This document shows, piece by piece, positions 4,732 to 5,381 of a DNA stretch of 5,381 nucleotides (positions within the stretch are counted from its first letter, which is position 1; every line of letters starts with the position of its first letter). This stretch comes from Thermodesulfobacteriales bacterium. Its GTDB lineage: Bacteria; Desulfobacterota; Thermodesulfobacteria; Thermodesulfobacteriales; Thermodesulfatatoraceae. The notes under the pieces are model-generated. The model did not search any database. It saw only the letters and a list, made by a program, of their open reading frames with translations, and was not told the DNA's origin. Location of the stretch: assembly GCA_026985945.1 (NCBI GenBank), contig JALSPN010000020.1, positions 1-5,381 of the forward strand, written 5' to 3'. The position numbers and the translations under genes are program-made.

Positions 4732-5381
4732 TCAAAGGATGTCAGTAAAACCTTCCCGGCAGCGTCTGAAGAACCACCAGCCGGCCAGCAAAGTGACCCC
4801 GCTACTCAAAAATACCAATAAGATATCCTCTTTATAGCAGGGAAATCCCAAAAAAATGGCCTGCCAGAGCCTGACAAAATAAGTAAAGGGATTGGCCAGG
4901 ACAAAGGGTTTGAGAAAAGAGGGCAACATTTGGAGACTATAAAGAATGGGCGTAAAGTAAAACCATACCGAGAGTATAATACTTAAAAAGGCCTGCAGGT
5001 CCCGCAAGTAAACCAAAAGCGCTGCCAGAAAAAAGGCTCCTCCCAAGGAAAAGGAAAATTGCAAAAGATAAAAAAGGGGAAACAAAAGGACTTTCGCGGA
5101 AAGACCTCCCAGAAAAAAAAGAAGGCCTGCCAAGGCCAAAAAAGCCGGCCCCCCTAAAAGATAAGTGCTCGAAACCACCGAAAGGGGCAAAATCTCGGCG
5201 GGGAAAAGGACTTTCTTCAAAAGGTGCCCTTGGACCAGTAGAACCGTGGCCCCCCTTACCAAGGCCTCTTGGTGAATAGACCAGGGGACAAATCCTACTA
5301 AAAAAAAACGCATAAAATCTTCTTGCTGCCCACCAGAGAGATGGATCTTTACCTTAAATATGTATTTGAAGAGGAAGACAA
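4732..5381 (-). CDS. ABC-2 type polysaccharide/O-antigen export permease (Wzm-like), 5' end outside window
   Basis: The minus-strand frame is open from the window edge to the TGA at 4734-4732, giving 215 codons of a protein that in this family is usually about 260-270 residues. A Met at 5313 is internal: in-frame codons upstream of it still read as family sequence (VFLFKYIFKVKI...GGQQEDF), so the true start lies beyond the window. Recognisable features are the amphipathic stretch LLKKVLFPAEILPL near the first visible membrane segments, RDL after the third hydrophobic block, the conserved FYFTPILYS, ANPFTYFVR, and a last membrane helix with a basic tail (FFRRCREGFTDIL). About five hydrophobic segments are visible. 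Such permeases pair with a Wzt/KpsT-like ATPase to move lipid-linked polysaccharide across the inner membrane. No ATPase gene follows, since the next gene is convergent, so the partner should be encoded upstream or elsewhere. A teichoic-acid-type (TagG) or capsule-type (KpsM) exporter cannot be excluded. Confidence 0.85.
   Translation of the reverse strand, partial: VFLFKYIFKVKIHLSGGQQEDFMRFFLVGFVPWSIHQEALVRGATVLLVQGHLLKKVLFPAEILPLSVVSSTYLLGGPAFLALAGLLFFLGGLSAKVLLFPLFYLLQFSFSLGGAFFLAALLVYLRDLQAFLSIILSVWFYFTPILYSLQMLPSFLKPFVLANPFTYFVRLWQAIFLGFPCYKEDILLVFLSSGVTLLAGWWFFRRCREGFTDIL

Noticed and set aside
4719..4740. ATCCTT/AAGGAT inverted repeat at the permease 3' end as its terminator
   Set aside because: The stem is only 6 bp with a 10-base loop, AT-rich, overlaps the stop codon and lacks a clear U-run; chance is likely.

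Overview
The window looks like part of a cell-surface glycan and envelope region of a bacterium. The organism is probably a thermophilic, Gram-negative sulfur- or metal-metabolising lineage such as the Thermodesulfobacteriota. That placement is an impression from protein style (Lys/Glu-rich, Phe-rich, few Met) and from the C-rich hairpin repeats between genes; no marker gene supports it.

Layout. (1) Bases 1-282 hold the tails of two unrelated transposases joined end to end: an rve/DDE-type integrase tail running into an IS110-type tail that also carries a frameshift. This is decayed mobile DNA. (2) Bases 300-370 hold the first of three C/G-rich hairpin elements, followed by an AT-rich stretch with a possible promoter and a strong ribosome binding site. 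(3) Bases 495-1508 encode a secreted, cysteine-rich protein with a concanavalin/LamG-like beta-sandwich and a small C-terminal module; its function is unknown. (4) Bases 1519-1601 hold the second hairpin element. (5) Bases 1642-4533 encode a 963-residue protein with three family-2 glycosyltransferase (GT-A) domains; the first is separated from the other two by a helical spacer of near-identical 14-residue repeats. (6) Bases 4540-4671 hold the third and largest hairpin element, between convergent genes. (7) Bases 4732-5381, minus strand, hold the 3' part of an ABC-2 type permease of the polysaccharide/O-antigen exporter kind; its start lies beyond the window.

A plausible joint reading is that the multi-domain glycosyltransferase builds part of a surface polysaccharide on the cytoplasmic face of the membrane and the Wzm-like permease, with an ATPase encoded elsewhere, exports it. 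The secreted LamG-like protein may bind carbohydrate or belong to the envelope, but nothing in the sequence ties it to the pathway. The most unusual feature is the family of modular, G-quadruplex-capable hairpin elements, one in each of the three full intergenic gaps. I see no CRISPR array, tRNA, rRNA or recognisable defence system.
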